A DNA stretch of 64,000 nucleotides from assembly GCF_019083965.1 (NCBI RefSeq), contig NZ_JAHRCY010000001.1, positions 372,001-436,000 on the forward strand, written 5' to 3'. The stretch is from Catellatospora tritici. Lineage in GTDB: Bacteria; Actinomycetota; Actinomycetes; Mycobacteriales; Micromonosporaceae. The translations under genes and the position numbers were made by a program. Below the pieces are notes generated by a model. That model was given only the letters and a program-made list of their open reading frames with translations. It was not told the DNA's origin and did no database searches. Shown here one piece after another: positions 26,255 through 34,948 of the stretch (position 1 is the first letter of the stretch; each line of letters opens with the position of its first letter).

Positions 26255-27043
26255 ATGCTGCGCACGCTGCGGATCTATCGGCGCGGGCTGGGTGCCAACC
26301 TGCGCGCGGTGCTGGAGTACGAGGCCGACTTCTGGATCCTGGTCGTCGCCGGAGCCCTGTTCCAGACCCTGAACCTGCTGTTCCTCAGTTCGGTGTTCGC
26401 GCACGTGCCAACCCTGAACGGCTGGACCTTCCCGGAGGCGCTGCTGCTGACGGGCATGTTCGGCGTGACCATCGGGACCGGCCCGCTGTTCTTCGAGGGC
26501 ACCTGGCGGCTGGCCGGGAAGATCAACCACGGCGAGCTGGACTACGCGCTGGTGCGGCCCGCGCCGGTGCCGGTGCAGGTGATCAGCGGCGGGATCGGGC
26601 TGCACGGCGTGGGCGACATGCTCGCCGGAGGTGCCATGATCGCCTGGGCGCTGGCCCACCTCGACGTCGCCTGGTCGCCGGTGCGCGTACTGGTCGCGCT
26701 GGTGCTGCTGGTCAGCGCGATCACGGTCAACCTGTCGCTGGTGGTGCTGGGCAACTGCGCGTCGTTCTGGATCGCCGGACCACACCCGTTCTTCGCGGTG
26801 ACGCTCATGAACATCAACAACCTGGTGCGGTACCCGATCGGCATCTTCGGGCTGGGGGTGCGGGCGGCGCTGACGCTGGTCGTGCCCTGGGCGTTCATGA
26901 CGTACTTCCCGGTCGCCTGGCTGCTGGACAAGCCGTCGCCCTGGATCGGCCTGCTCACCCCGCTGGCCGCGCTGTACCTGGCGCTGCTGGCCCGCACCGC
27001 GTTCCGCGCGGGCCTGCGCCGCTACGACAGCGCAGGTCACTGA
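26255..27043 (+). CDS. ABC-2 permease, second subunit (DUF990-like)
   Basis: A 262-residue membrane protein starting at ATG 26255, with CGGAGG 7 nt upstream. The N-terminus LRIYRRGLGANLRAVLEYEADFW and the loop NHGELDYALVRPAPVPVQVI match the DUF990 family of ABC-2 permeases. About six helices follow. It would pair with the first permease as a heterodimer. It lies two genes after prmC on the opposite strand. A much longer open frame reads through from upstream but is a shadow. Confidence 0.83.
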   Translation: MLRTLRIYRRGLGANLRAVLEYEADFWILVVAGALFQTLNLLFLSSVFAHVPTLNGWTFPEALLLTGMFGVTIGTGPLFFEGTWRLAGKINHGELDYALVRPAPVPVQVISGGIGLHGVGDMLAGGAMIAWALAHLDVAWSPVRVLVALVLLVSAITVNLSLVVLGNCASFWIAGPHPFFAVTLMNINNLVRYPIGIFGLGVRAALTLVVPWAFMTYFPVAWLLDKPSPWIGLLTPLAALYLALLARTAFRAGLRRYDSAGH

Positions 27044-27136
27044 CGGTACGGCCCCGGCTGATCGTCCGTTCGGGCGATGCCCGCCGCAACTGCCGTCAGT
27101 AACGTCAGCGGGTCATCATGATCACGGGGAGTTGAG

Positions 27137-28186
27137 ATGGCCCGCACCGCTCGTCGCCTGCTGCTGACCCTGGCCGCGCTACTGGGGTGTCTCACGGCGC
27201 TGGCCGAGCCAGCACAAGCCGCGGGCACGGTGCAACTCGAGGGGGGCTGGTCCTGCCAGTCCCAGAACGCCGGCAAGTTCTACGGCACATACCTGCTCGA
27301 CTCGACGGTGAGCACACCGGCGACCATCACCGAGGTCAGCGGCCTGCCGAGCAACCTGATCAGCCGCCGCCCAGCGGCGGGCTCCGTGCTGAACACCTAC
27401 GACACGGCCCCGATCGACGTGTCCGGCAGCGTGGACAGCCCGCAGACCTACACCCTGCGCGTGTCGCTGCGCTGGGAGAGCCGGACCGACGGCGGACCGC
27501 TGGAGCAGACGCTGACCCAGACGCTGCGCCTCAACCCGTGCCAGCCGGACCTGCGGGTCACGATGAAATCCGAGTGCGCCAAGCAGATCACCCTGACCAT
27601 GACCAACGGCGACAGCACGGACATGCAGCGGGTTGGCGGGTACGCCTTCCCGGACATCACCGCCTCGGGCGGGTACCACAACAACTACATCGCCATCCAG
27701 CCTTGGCGTGGCCCGTCCATGGTCTACCTGGAGGGGGCCGAGGCGGACTGGGTGACCGTCAAGCACCTCGGCGAGGTCGTCTTCGAGGGCACCTACCAGC
27801 GTCCGGCATGGTGCTCGGGTGGCGCAGGGCCCGACTCACCGAATCCGGCCACCACCGGCGCCAGCGGTCACGACACCGGTGGCCAGCCGACCGGCGGTCA
27901 GCCGACCGGCGGTCAGCCGACCAGCGGCGGCGCCGGGCCGACCTCGCCGACCGGATCCGCGTCACCGGCACTGTCAGCGGCGTCCCCGTCCGCGCTCGCC
28001 TCGGACGAGGCCGCGACCAGCGCATCCCCCACCGCCGCCACGGTCCTGACGGATCTCGCCGGCGACGAGAGCAGCGGCCCGCTCAGCCCGACAGCGGTCT
28101 GGACCGCGCTCGGGGCGGCGGTCGTGCTCGCCCTCGGGCTGGGCGCGTGGTTCGGCCTACGGCGGCGGCGGGCCAAGGCCGCCTGA
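27137..28186 (+). CDS. secreted, C-terminally anchored surface protein with GGQPT repeats
   Basis: A 349-residue protein. It has a Sec signal (ARRLLLTLAALLGCLTALAEPAQAA), a beta-rich domain of about 210 residues with Cys pairs (GWSCQSQ, LNPCQPD, KSECAKQ, PAWCSGG) and a Thr/Pro/Gly/Ser-rich stalk. The stalk contains the tandem QPTGG repeat. A terminal transmembrane helix follows (AVWTALGAAVVLALGLGAWFGL), then RRRRAKAA. The layout is that of a cell-wall-anchored protein, but no LPxTG is present before the helix. No enzyme family is recognised. The start has GGGGAG upstream. Confidence 0.7.
   Translation: MARTARRLLLTLAALLGCLTALAEPAQAAGTVQLEGGWSCQSQNAGKFYGTYLLDSTVSTPATITEVSGLPSNLISRRPAAGSVLNTYDTAPIDVSGSVDSPQTYTLRVSLRWESRTDGGPLEQTLTQTLRLNPCQPDLRVTMKSECAKQITLTMTNGDSTDMQRVGGYAFPDITASGGYHNNYIAIQPWRGPSMVYLEGAEADWVTVKHLGEVVFEGTYQRPAWCSGGAGPDSPNPATTGASGHDTGGQPTGGQPTGGQPTSGGAGPTSPTGSASPALSAASPSALASDEAATSASPTAATVLTDLAGDESSGPLSPTAVWTALGAAVVLALGLGAWFGLRRRRAKAA
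27884..27928 (+). repeat. three tandem 15-bp repeats in the stalk
   Basis: Two identical 15-bp units (CAGCCGACCGGCGGT) are followed by a third with two changes. They encode QPTGG repeats in the linker of the anchored surface protein. Unit number may vary between strains by slippage. Confidence 0.75.
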
Positions 28187-28193
28187 CCGGCCG

Positions 28194-29282
28194 CTACTGA
28201 CGGGACAGTTCCGTCTCGCCCGCCAGGCGGGCGGCGCGGTCGGCGGTGGTGAGCGCGTCGAGGACGGCGTCGATCTCCCCGCCGAGCGCGATGTCCAGGT
28301 TGTACGCCGTGTAGCCGATCCGGTGGTCGGTGATCCGGTTCTGCGGGAAGTTGTACGTCCGGATCCGCTCCGACCGGTCCACGGTGCGGATCTGCGCCTT
28401 GCGCGCGTCGGCGGCGGCGGCCAGCGCCTGCTCCTCGGCGTACTGCGCCAGCTTGGCGCGCAGCATCCGCATCGCCTTGTCCTTGTTCTGCAGCTGCGAG
28501 CGCTCGTTCTGGCAGGTCACCACGGTGCCGGTCGGGATGTGCGTGATGCGCACCGCCGAGTCGGTGGTGTTGACCGACTGACCGCCCGCGCCCTGCGACC
28601 GGTACACGTCGATGCGCAGGTCACCGGCGTCGATCTCGACCTCGGTCTCCTCCGCCTCCGGCATGACCAGCACGCCGGCGGCTGAGGTGTGGATGCGGCC
28701 CTGCGACTCCGTGGCGGGCACGCGCTGCACCCGGTGCACGCCGCCCTCCCACTTCAGCCGCGACCAGACGCCGTTGCCGCCGTCCGGCACCCCCCGGGTC
28801 TTGATGGCCACCGAGACGTCCTTGACGCCGCCCAGGTCGGACTCCTGCGAGTCGAGCACCTCGGTCAGCCAGCCGTGCTTCTCGGCGTAGCGCAGGTACA
28901 TGCGCAGCAGGTCCCCGGCGAACAGGGCCGACTCCTCGCCGCCCTCCCCGGACTTGATCTCCAGGATCACGTCCTTGCCGTCGTTGGGGTCACGCGGGGC
29001 CAGCAACTCGGCGAGCTTCTCCTCCAGCTCGGGCAGCCGCTGCTCCAGCGCCACCGCCTCGGCGGCGAAGTCGGGGTCGACCGAGGCCAGCTCACGCGCG
29101 GCCGCCAGGTCGGCGCGGGTGGCCGTCAGCTCGCCCGCGGTCTTGTGAATCGGAGTCAGCTCGGCGAAGCGCCGCCCCACCTTGCGGGCGGCCGCCTGGT
29201 CGGCGTGGATCGACGGGTCCGCCAGTCTCGCCTCCAGGTCCGAGTACTCGGCCAGCAGGGCGTCGAGCCGTTCGTTGCTCAT
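28194..29282 (-). CDS. prfA: peptide chain release factor 1
   Basis: A 362-residue class I release factor that reads UAA and UAG. The start ATG 29282 has GGGAGG 8 nt upstream, although the frame is open beyond it. The catalytic loop is [18 protein letters not shown], with GGQ near residue 235. The PxT-type codon-recognition region is in [16 protein letters not shown]. The C-terminal [11 protein letters not shown] is standard. Its methylase PrmC is encoded 4 kb downstream in transcription order. Confidence 0.97.
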   Translation of the reverse strand: MSNERLDALLAEYSDLEARLADPSIHADQAAARKVGRRFAELTPIHKTAGELTATRADLAAARELASVDPDFAAEAVALEQRLPELEEKLAELLAPRDPNDGKDVILEIKSGEGGEESALFAGDLLRMYLRYAEKHGWLTEVLDSQESDLGGVKDVSVAIKTRGVPDGGNGVWSRLKWEGGVHRVQRVPATESQGRIHTSAAGVLVMPEAEETEVEIDAGDLRIDVYRSQGAGGQSVNTTDSAVRITHIPTGTVVTCQNERSQLQNKDKAMRMLRAKLAQYAEEQALAAAADARKAQIRTVDRSERIRTYNFPQNRITDHRIGYTAYNLDIALGGEIDAVLDALTTADRAARLAGETELSRQ

Positions 29283-29327
29283 GTCCGAATCCTCCCTAGA
29301 AACGATACTTTCCGGCAACAGCACGAC

Positions 29328-29354
29328 GCCCGCCCCGTGAAACACGGAGCGGGC
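29328..29354 (-). terminator. terminator after rpmE
   Basis: A 12-bp stem (29328-29339 with 29343-29354, one mismatch) closes on an AAA loop. It lies 14 bp downstream of rpmE and 46 bp upstream of prfA, so it probably weakens read-through from rpmE into prfA. Confidence 0.72.
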
Positions 29355-29367
29355 GCCGGAAAGACAG

Positions 29368-29592
29368 CTACTTGGCGTCCTTCTTCTGGACCTTGGCGTA
29401 CTTGGCCTGGAACTTGGCGACCCGGCCGGCGGTGTCCATGACGCGCTGCTTGCCCGTGTAGAACGGGTGGCAGGCGCTGCAGGTCTCAGCGTGGATGGCG
29501 CCACCCTTGGCGGTGCTGCGGGTGGTGAAGGTGCTGCCGCACGAGCAGGTGACGGTCGTCTCCTGGTACTGCGGGTGAATACCGGACTTCAT
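29368..29592 (-). CDS. rpmE: 50S ribosomal protein L31, zinc-binding form
   Basis: A 74-residue L31. Cys residues in TCSCG and CSAC, around residues 16-40, bind zinc, so this is the C+ form used when zinc is plentiful. The signature [17 protein letters not shown] is complete. I chose ATG 29592, giving [10 protein letters not shown]; the longer open frame upstream has no similarity. It is followed by a strong hairpin before prfA. Confidence 0.97.
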   Translation of the reverse strand: MKSGIHPQYQETTVTCSCGSTFTTRSTAKGGAIHAETCSACHPFYTGKQRVMDTAGRVAKFQAKYAKVQKKDAK

Positions 29593-29753
29593 AGCCTCGG
29601 TCCTTTCAAGTCGTGGGCGCTGGGTCGCCGTCACCGCGGTCCGCGATAACGCGGGTCCGCTCGGGCGTGAACCAGTCCCGGTCTGGCCGACTGACCAGTA
29701 TGCCATCTATCTCGGATGCGCCCTGCGGCGGTCTCTCGGTAGCGTCACCGGCC

Positions 29754-30845
29754 ATGTCCCCCCTCGCAACAACGACACTGGATGCTCTGTTCCCGGCCCC
29801 CGCGCTCGAGCGCGCCCTGACCGAGGGACTGGTCCGCAGGCAGCGGCACCCGCACCTGCCGTTGACAATCTTCAACTACACCGAGAAGTGCACGTATGCG
29901 AACCTCTGGGACACGGTGACCCTTTCCTGCCGCGGCCTGATCACCGACGACACCGGTGTCGTGGTGGCGCGCCCGTTGGCCAAGTTCTTCAACCACGGCC
30001 AGCCCGGCGCGGCCGAGATCGGCCTGGACGAACCCGTGCTGGTCACCGACAAGGCCGACGGCTCGCTCGGTGTGATCTACCCGACCCCGGACGGTCCGGC
30101 GGTGGCCACCCGCGGGTCGTTCAACTCCGACCAGGCGCGGCACGCCACCGAGCTGCTGCGCAAGCGGTACCCGCACTGGTCGCCACCGACGGGCCGCACC
30201 GTGCTGGTGGAGATCATCTACCCGGCGAACCGGATCGTGGTCGACTACGGCGGCCTGAACGACCTGATGCTGCTCGGTGCGGTCGACATCACGACCGGGC
30301 GCTCGTACGGCCCCGAGGGCGTGCCGGACTGGCCCGGTCCGGTGGTCGAGGTCTTCGGCTACGCCACGTTCGCCGAGGCGCTGGCGGCCCCCGCCCGCCC
30401 CGGGCGGGAGGGGTTGGTCGTGCACGCGGTCGGCCCGGACACCCGCGTAAAGATCAAATATGCCGACTACCTGCACCTGCACCGGATCATCTACGGGCTG
30501 CACGCCCGGGGCATCTGGGAGGCGCTGGGCGCCGGGGCGACGGTCGCGCAGATCGCCGAGCCGCTGCCCGACGAGTTCCACGGCTGGATCACCTCGGTCG
30601 CCGACCGGCTGCGCACCGAGATGCGGACCCGGTCGGCGCGCATCGAGCAGACGTACGAGCAGATCCGCGCGGGCCTGCCCGAGGGCTGGACCCGAAAGGA
30701 CTTCGCGCTCGTCGCCGGGCGCCACGAGCTGCGCGGCTACCTGTTCGCGCGCCTGGACGGCAAGGACTACCGGCCCGCCCTGTGGCAGGAGGTGCGGCCG
30801 GAGGCGAACGAGACACCGCACGGCCGTACCTTCGACGACGAGTAG
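29754..30845 (+). CDS. T4 Rnl1-like RNA ligase
   Basis: A 363-residue ATP-dependent RNA ligase closely modelled on phage T4 Rnl1 (374 residues). The nucleotidyl-acceptor Lys100 lies in DKADGSL (T4 Lys99). Motif III is TRGSFNSDQA, the next strand VEIIYPANRIV carries the conserved Glu, motif IV is EGLVVH and motif V VKIKYADYLHLH. The N-terminal CRGLI and RPLAKFFN stretches also match T4. It would seal 5'-phosphate and 3'-OH ends, classically in broken tRNA anticodon loops. The start ATG 29754 gives the T4-like length. It lies 19 bp before the Pnkp gene, forming a repair operon inserted between rpmE and rho. Confidence 0.9.
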   Translation: MSPLATTTLDALFPAPALERALTEGLVRRQRHPHLPLTIFNYTEKCTYANLWDTVTLSCRGLITDDTGVVVARPLAKFFNHGQPGAAEIGLDEPVLVTDKADGSLGVIYPTPDGPAVATRGSFNSDQARHATELLRKRYPHWSPPTGRTVLVEIIYPANRIVVDYGGLNDLMLLGAVDITTGRSYGPEGVPDWPGPVVEVFGYATFAEALAAPARPGREGLVVHAVGPDTRVKIKYADYLHLHRIIYGLHARGIWEALGAGATVAQIAEPLPDEFHGWITSVADRLRTEMRTRSARIEQTYEQIRAGLPEGWTRKDFALVAGRHELRGYLFARLDGKDYRPALWQEVRPEANETPHGRTFDDE

Positions 30846-30864
30846 CCCGAGACCGGAGAGCCAC

Positions 30865-31767
30865 ATGCCCACCCTGACCATCACGCCGACCCTCACGATC
30901 ACGAGAGGCCTGCCCGGCTCCGGCAAGACCACCTGGGCCAAGACGCAGCCGGGCACCGTCCGCGTCAACCGGGACGACCTGCGCCGCATGCTGCACGGCG
31001 GCAACCTCGGCGAAGGCTGGGCCGAGGTTCAGGTCACCGTGGCCCAGCGCGCCCAGGTCGAGGCGCTGCTGCGCGCCGGAGTCGACGTGATCTGCGACGA
31101 CACCAACCTGCGCGCCAAGGTGGTGCGCGAACTCGCCGAGCTCGCCGCCGCCTGCGGGGCGCGCACGGTGCTGCGCGACTTCACCGACGTGCCGCTGCAG
31201 ACCTGCCTGGACCGCGACGCGGCCCGGCCCGAGAGCGAGCGGGTCGGCCCCGAGGTGATCCTGCGCATGCACGAGCGCTACCTGGCCGGGCACCGCACCG
31301 AGATCGTCCTGCCCGAGCCGGGGGTGCACCGCACCTACGTGCCGCCGCCGGGGATGCCCCGGGCGATCCTGGTCGACCTGGACGGCACGGTGGCGCTGAT
31401 GGGCGCGCGCAGCCCGTACGACCACACCCGCGTCCACCTGGACCTGCCCAACCAGCCGGTCATCGACGCGGTTCGCGCCCTGCACGCCGCGGGCCACACG
31501 GTGGTCTACTGCTCCGGCCGGGTCGACGCCTGCCGCGAGGCGACCGCCGCCTGGCTGGACGAGCACGTCGGCGTCCCGTACGCCGGGCTGCACATGCGCA
31601 AGACCGGCGACCAGCGCAAGGACTCCGTCGTGAAGCAGGAGATCTTCGAGCGGGAACTACGCGACAACTGGCACGTCGTCGCTGTGCTCGATGATCGCAA
31701 CCAGGTGGTGCGGATGTGGCGGGAGCTGGGGCTGACCGTGTTCCAGGTCGCCGACGGCGCCTTCTAG
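30865..31767 (+). CDS. T4 Pnkp-like polynucleotide 5'-kinase/3'-phosphatase
   Basis: A 300-residue bifunctional end-healing enzyme, colinear with T4 Pnkp (301 residues). The kinase domain comes first: P-loop GLPGSGKTT (residues 15-23) and VNRDDLR, matching the T4 catalytic NRDDYR. The HAD phosphatase follows: DLDGT (171-175, nucleophile Asp171), ARSPYD, YCSGR, GDQRKDSVVKQEIF and LDDRNQVVRMWRELG. The final VADGAF matches T4 VASGDF. It would convert 2',3'-cyclic phosphate or 3'-phosphate and 5'-OH ends into ends that the neighbouring ligase can join. The start is ATG 30865, after GGAGAG. The pair forms a complete heal-and-seal system. Confidence 0.92.
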   Translation: MPTLTITPTLTITRGLPGSGKTTWAKTQPGTVRVNRDDLRRMLHGGNLGEGWAEVQVTVAQRAQVEALLRAGVDVICDDTNLRAKVVRELAELAAACGARTVLRDFTDVPLQTCLDRDAARPESERVGPEVILRMHERYLAGHRTEIVLPEPGVHRTYVPPPGMPRAILVDLDGTVALMGARSPYDHTRVHLDLPNQPVIDAVRALHAAGHTVVYCSGRVDACREATAAWLDEHVGVPYAGLHMRKTGDQRKDSVVKQEIFERELRDNWHVVAVLDDRNQVVRMWRELGLTVFQVADGAF

Positions 31768-31779
31768 CCCTCCGGGGTA

Positions 31780-31827
31780 AGGAAGGGCACCTTCTTATCG
31801 TCTTCCGTAGTAGAAGGTGCCCTTCTT
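31780..31827. terminator. AAGGGCACCTTCT hairpin, copy 1
   Basis: AAGGGCACCTTCT (31783-31795) pairs with AGAAGGTGCCCTT (31812-31824), extended by three outer pairs including one G-U, around a 16-nt loop. It lies just after the RNA repair operon. The same stem sequence recurs at 32.56 kb, on the other side of the Uma2 gene. Confidence 0.75.
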
Positions 31828-31865
31828 AACATGGGTTGACAGACGTCAGTGCAAGGGGACCTACG

Positions 31866-32450
31866 GTGACCAAGCTGTCGCAGAAGCTCACCCGGGACGG
31901 GACGGCCACGCCGCCCGCCGCGGTGACCGTCACGCCGGACGAGTACGACACGCTGCCCCCCGACAGCCGCATCGAGCTCCTGGACGGAGTCCTGCGCCCC
32001 ATGACGCCACCGACGGCGCGGCATCAGATCGTCATGATGAAGCTGCTCGCCGCCCTGCTCCGCCGCTGCCCGCCCGCCCTGGCCGCCCTGCACGAGCAGG
32101 AGATCCGGCTCGCCGACGACCTGCGCCGCAACCCCGACGTGCTGGTGGTGCGTGCCGGTGCGGTCAACCTCGACTGGTTCAGCTTCCCGCCGCGCGAGGT
32201 GGTGCTGGCCGTGGAGATCGTCAGCCCGGGTACACAGACCGCCGACCGCAAGCACAAGCCGGTCGAGTACGCCGACGCCGGGATCCCGTTCTACTGGCGG
32301 GTCGAGCCGACCCCCGTCTTCGCGGTGCACACGTTCCACCTGGCCGAGACCGACGCCTACGAGTCGACCGGCGTCTTCGGCGAGGGCGAGTTCATCACCG
32401 TACCGGGCCTGGACTGGGCGGCCATCCCGGTCGCCGACCTCACCCCCTGA
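31866..32450 (+). CDS. Uma2 family (DUF820) putative restriction-like endonuclease
   Basis: A 194-residue PD-(D/E)XK-fold protein of the Uma2/DUF820 family. Signature parts are YDTLPPDSRIELLDGVL, the PDVLVV Asp, and VLAVEIVSPGTQTADRKHKPVEYADAGIPFYW, which holds the E-x-V...K catalytic pair. The start GTG 31866 has AGGGGA upstream; an upstream in-frame codon lacks one. Such genes are numerous in actinobacteria and cyanobacteria, often next to mobile elements, and their true role is unproven. It is flanked on both sides by related 13- to 21-bp hairpins, so it may form a transferable unit. Confidence 0.85.
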   Translation: MTKLSQKLTRDGTATPPAAVTVTPDEYDTLPPDSRIELLDGVLRPMTPPTARHQIVMMKLLAALLRRCPPALAALHEQEIRLADDLRRNPDVLVVRAGAVNLDWFSFPPREVVLAVEIVSPGTQTADRKHKPVEYADAGIPFYWRVEPTPVFAVHTFHLAETDAYESTGVFGEGEFITVPGLDWAAIPVADLTP

Positions 32451-32553
32451 TCGCGCGCCATCCCCTGACCGCGTGCCCTCGCGCTGCGCCGCGCTGTGCC
32501 GCCCCTGCCGCCCAGCGACACGCCGCGCCGCCCCGCCACGGCACGCCACGCGC

Positions 32554-32607
32554 GTAAAAAGGGCACCTTCTACCTCGCAAAGCGAGGTAGAAGGTGCCCT
32601 TTCTTAC
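32554..32607. terminator. AAGGGCACCTTCT hairpin, copy 2 (two-way terminator)
   Basis: A perfect 21-bp stem (32558-32578 with 32582-32602) closes on an AAA loop, and four more outer pairs form with one bulge. It lies between the convergent Uma2 and rho genes. The core AAAGGGCACCTTCTA equals that of copy 1 at 31.78 kb. Confidence 0.85.
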
Positions 32608-32631
32608 GTACGACCGGGCCGTGGGCGAGGG

Positions 32632-34557
32632 TTACTCGCCGGGGGTGGTCTTGGCGATCTGCATCAGGAACTCGATGTTGGTGCGGGTCTGCTTGAGCTT
32701 GTCCAGCAGCAGGTCCAGCGCCGCCTGCGAGTCCAGCGAGTGCAGGACCTTGCGCAGCTTGTGCACGATCACCAGCTCCTCCGGCGCCAGCAGGATCTCC
32801 TCCTTGCGGGTGCCGGACGGGTCGATGTCGATCGCCGGGAAGATGCGCTTGTCGGCGATCTTCCGGTCGAGCTTGAGCTCGGCGTTACCCGTGCCCTTGA
32901 ACTCCTCGAAGATGACCGTGTCCATCATCGAACCGGTCTCCACCAGCGCCGTGGCGATGATGGTCAGCGACCCGCCGTTCTCGATGTTGCGGGCCGCGCC
33001 GAGGAAGCGCTTGGGCGGGTAGAGCGCGGTCGAGTCGATACCGCCGGACAGGATGCGGCCGGAGGCCGGCGCGGCCAGGTTGTACGCCCGGCCCAGACGC
33101 GTGATCGAGTCCAGCAGCACCACCACGTCGTGACCCAGCTCGACCAGGCGCTTGGCCCGCTCGATCGCCAGCTCGGCGACGGTGGTGTGGTCCATCGGCG
33201 GCCGGTCGAAGGTCGAGGCGATGACCTCGCCCTTCACCGAGCGCTGCATGTCGGTGACCTCTTCAGGACGCTCGTCCACCAGCACCACCATCAGGTGGCA
33301 CTCGGGGTTGTTCGTCGTGATCGCGTTGGCCAGCGACTGCAGGACCATCGTCTTACCGGCCTTGGGCGGCGACACGATGAGCGCGCGCTGCCCCTTGCCG
33401 ATCGGCATCACCAGGTCGATCACGCGCGTGGTCAGGATCTGCGGCTCGGTCTCCAGGCGCAGGCGCTCCTGCGGGTACAGCGGAGTGAGCTTGTAGAACT
33501 CCGGCCGACGGCGAGCCTCATCGGGCTCCATGCCGTTGACCGTGTCCAGCCGGACCAGCGGGTTGTACTTGTCGCGGCGCTGCTCGCCGTCGCGGGAGGC
33601 CCGCACGGCGCCGGTGATCGCGTCACCGCGGCGCAGCCCGTACTTCTTGACCTGCGACATCGACACGTAGACGTCGTTGGGGCCCGACAGGTAGCCGGTG
33701 GTGCGCACGAACGCGTAGTTGTCGAGCACGTCGACGATGCCGGCGACCGGCACCAGGACGTCGTCCTCGCTCACCTGCGGCTCGGCACCGCCGCCGGCGG
33801 CACCGCCGGTCTCGCGGTCGCGGCCGCGGCGGCGGTCGCGGAACCGGCTGCGCCGACCGCGGCGGCCGTCGCCGTCCTCATCCCCGTCGAAGTCGCGCTC
33901 GCGCTCGCGCTCACGCGGCGCGCGGTCGGCGCTGCGCTCAGCGCGCTCGCCCCGCTCCGCGTTGCGCTCACCGCGGTCGGTCCGCTCGCCCCGCTCGGCG
34001 CGCTCGCCCCGCTCGGCGCGCTCGCCCCGCTCGGAGTCGCGCGGGCCGCGCTCGCTCCGGTCCGAGCGCTCGCCGCGTTCGCCGCGGTCACCACGCTCGC
34101 CCCGCTCGCCGTTGCGCTCCCGGCGCGACTCACGGCGACCTTCGCCCCGCTCGCGGCCCTCGGGGGCGGCGGCGGACGCCTCAGCCTCACCACGCGGCTC
34201 CGGCGCCCCGCGGCGGCCACGACGCTCGCCACGCGGCTCGGCACCCTCCGCGCCGGCGGGCTCGGCCGCGGTCTCGCGGACCTCGGCCCGCACCTCCTCG
34301 CGCGCCGGCGCGGCGGCCGCGGCGACGTCAGCGCGGGGACGCGGAGCGCCACCACCCTGGCTGGCCGTGATCGCGGCGATCAGCTCGCCCTTACGCATGC
34401 GTGCGGTGCCCGTGATGCCCAACCCCGCTGCGAGGGTCTGCAGCTCAGGCAGCAGCTTCGCAGAGAGACCGCTGCCGGCGGTACGGCGGCGCCGGCCGGT
34501 GGAGGCGTCGTCAGCGACGTGGGAGACATCCGACGTCATGTCGGTGGTGTCGCTCAA
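32632..34557 (-). CDS. rho: transcription termination factor Rho
   Basis: A 641-residue Rho helicase. The N-terminal SAP-like part ([33 protein letters not shown]) is followed by a disordered Arg/Glu/Gly-rich insert of about 190 residues ([10 protein letters not shown] type), typical of actinobacterial Rho and able to bind RNA. The cold-shock-like primary RNA site ([16 protein letters not shown]) and the ATPase follow, with [17 protein letters not shown]-like strand [16 protein letters not shown] and the Q-loop/R-loop regions. The start is TTG 34557 with AAGGAA upstream. It stops transcripts that are not being translated. A 390-bp leader lies upstream. Confidence 0.96.
   Translation of the reverse strand: MSDTTDMTSDVSHVADDASTGRRRRTAGSGLSAKLLPELQTLAAGLGITGTARMRKGELIAAITASQGGGAPRPRADVAAAAAPAREEVRAEVRETAAEPAGAEGAEPRGERRGRRGAPEPRGEAEASAAAPEGRERGEGRRESRRERNGERGERGDRGERGERSDRSERGPRDSERGERAERGERAERGERTDRGERNAERGERAERSADRAPRERERERDFDGDEDGDGRRGRRSRFRDRRRGRDRETGGAAGGGAEPQVSEDDVLVPVAGIVDVLDNYAFVRTTGYLSGPNDVYVSMSQVKKYGLRRGDAITGAVRASRDGEQRRDKYNPLVRLDTVNGMEPDEARRRPEFYKLTPLYPQERLRLETEPQILTTRVIDLVMPIGKGQRALIVSPPKAGKTMVLQSLANAITTNNPECHLMVVLVDERPEEVTDMQRSVKGEVIASTFDRPPMDHTTVAELAIERAKRLVELGHDVVVLLDSITRLGRAYNLAAPASGRILSGGIDSTALYPPKRFLGAARNIENGGSLTIIATALVETGSMMDTVIFEEFKGTGNAELKLDRKIADKRIFPAIDIDPSGTRKEEILLAPEELVIVHKLRKVLHSLDSQAALDLLLDKLKQTRTNIEFLMQIAKTTPGE
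33983..34036 (-). repeat. three tandem 18-bp repeats inside rho
   Basis: Two identical 18-bp units and a third with one change encode successive RGERAE-type hexapeptides in the disordered insert of Rho. Slippage here would change the length of the RNA-binding arm in steps of six residues. Confidence 0.8.
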
Positions 34558-34948
34558 TGGATTCCTTCCCTCGATTGGCCGGGGCAGCCCGGGTCTTCTT
34601 TCGACAGTGGCGGCCGGGCGGCCTCGGATACCCGTGGGTGCTCATCGCGAGCCCTACGGGGGTTTTTGCGCAGTCTCGACGGTGTTCCCGATTTCCGTCC
34701 AGAAGCGACGGGCAGGGCACCAGGAGCGTGCGATCAGGCTGCGGCAGGCGTAGACAGGGGGTGGACGGCCGTACTGTCAGGCAAACGTGTCCGTCTGAAC
34801 CGAGCTCCGGCTGCGCCGCCCCGCTGAAGATCGGGCGCTTCGCGGCTGTGCTGCCCTAGAGCGTAATCAACGACTTAGACCAGCGGCAACACCGGGCTAC
34901 TCGGCGTGTCTGAACTGCTGCAAAAACTCAGGTGATACGCCCCGGTTT
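34558..34948. other. 391-bp gap upstream of rho
   Basis: No gene is supported. A possible minus-strand promoter is TTGCCG at 34884-34889, then 18 bp, then TACGCT at 34860-34865. It would give a leader of about 300 nt, and Rho genes are often autoregulated in such a leader. A 43-codon Arg-rich frame from ATG 34645 overlaps the rho start out of frame, but has no convincing support. Confidence 0.4.

Noticed and set aside
34511..34720. Arg-rich leader frame overlapping the rho start
   Set aside because: No ribosome site, out of frame with rho, and no similarity; kept only as a remark in the gap entry.
32152..34827. Plus-strand frame of 891 codons opposite rho, with a hydrophobic Ala/Leu stretch
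   Set aside because: The stretch is the complement of the RGER repeats in Rho; shadow frame.
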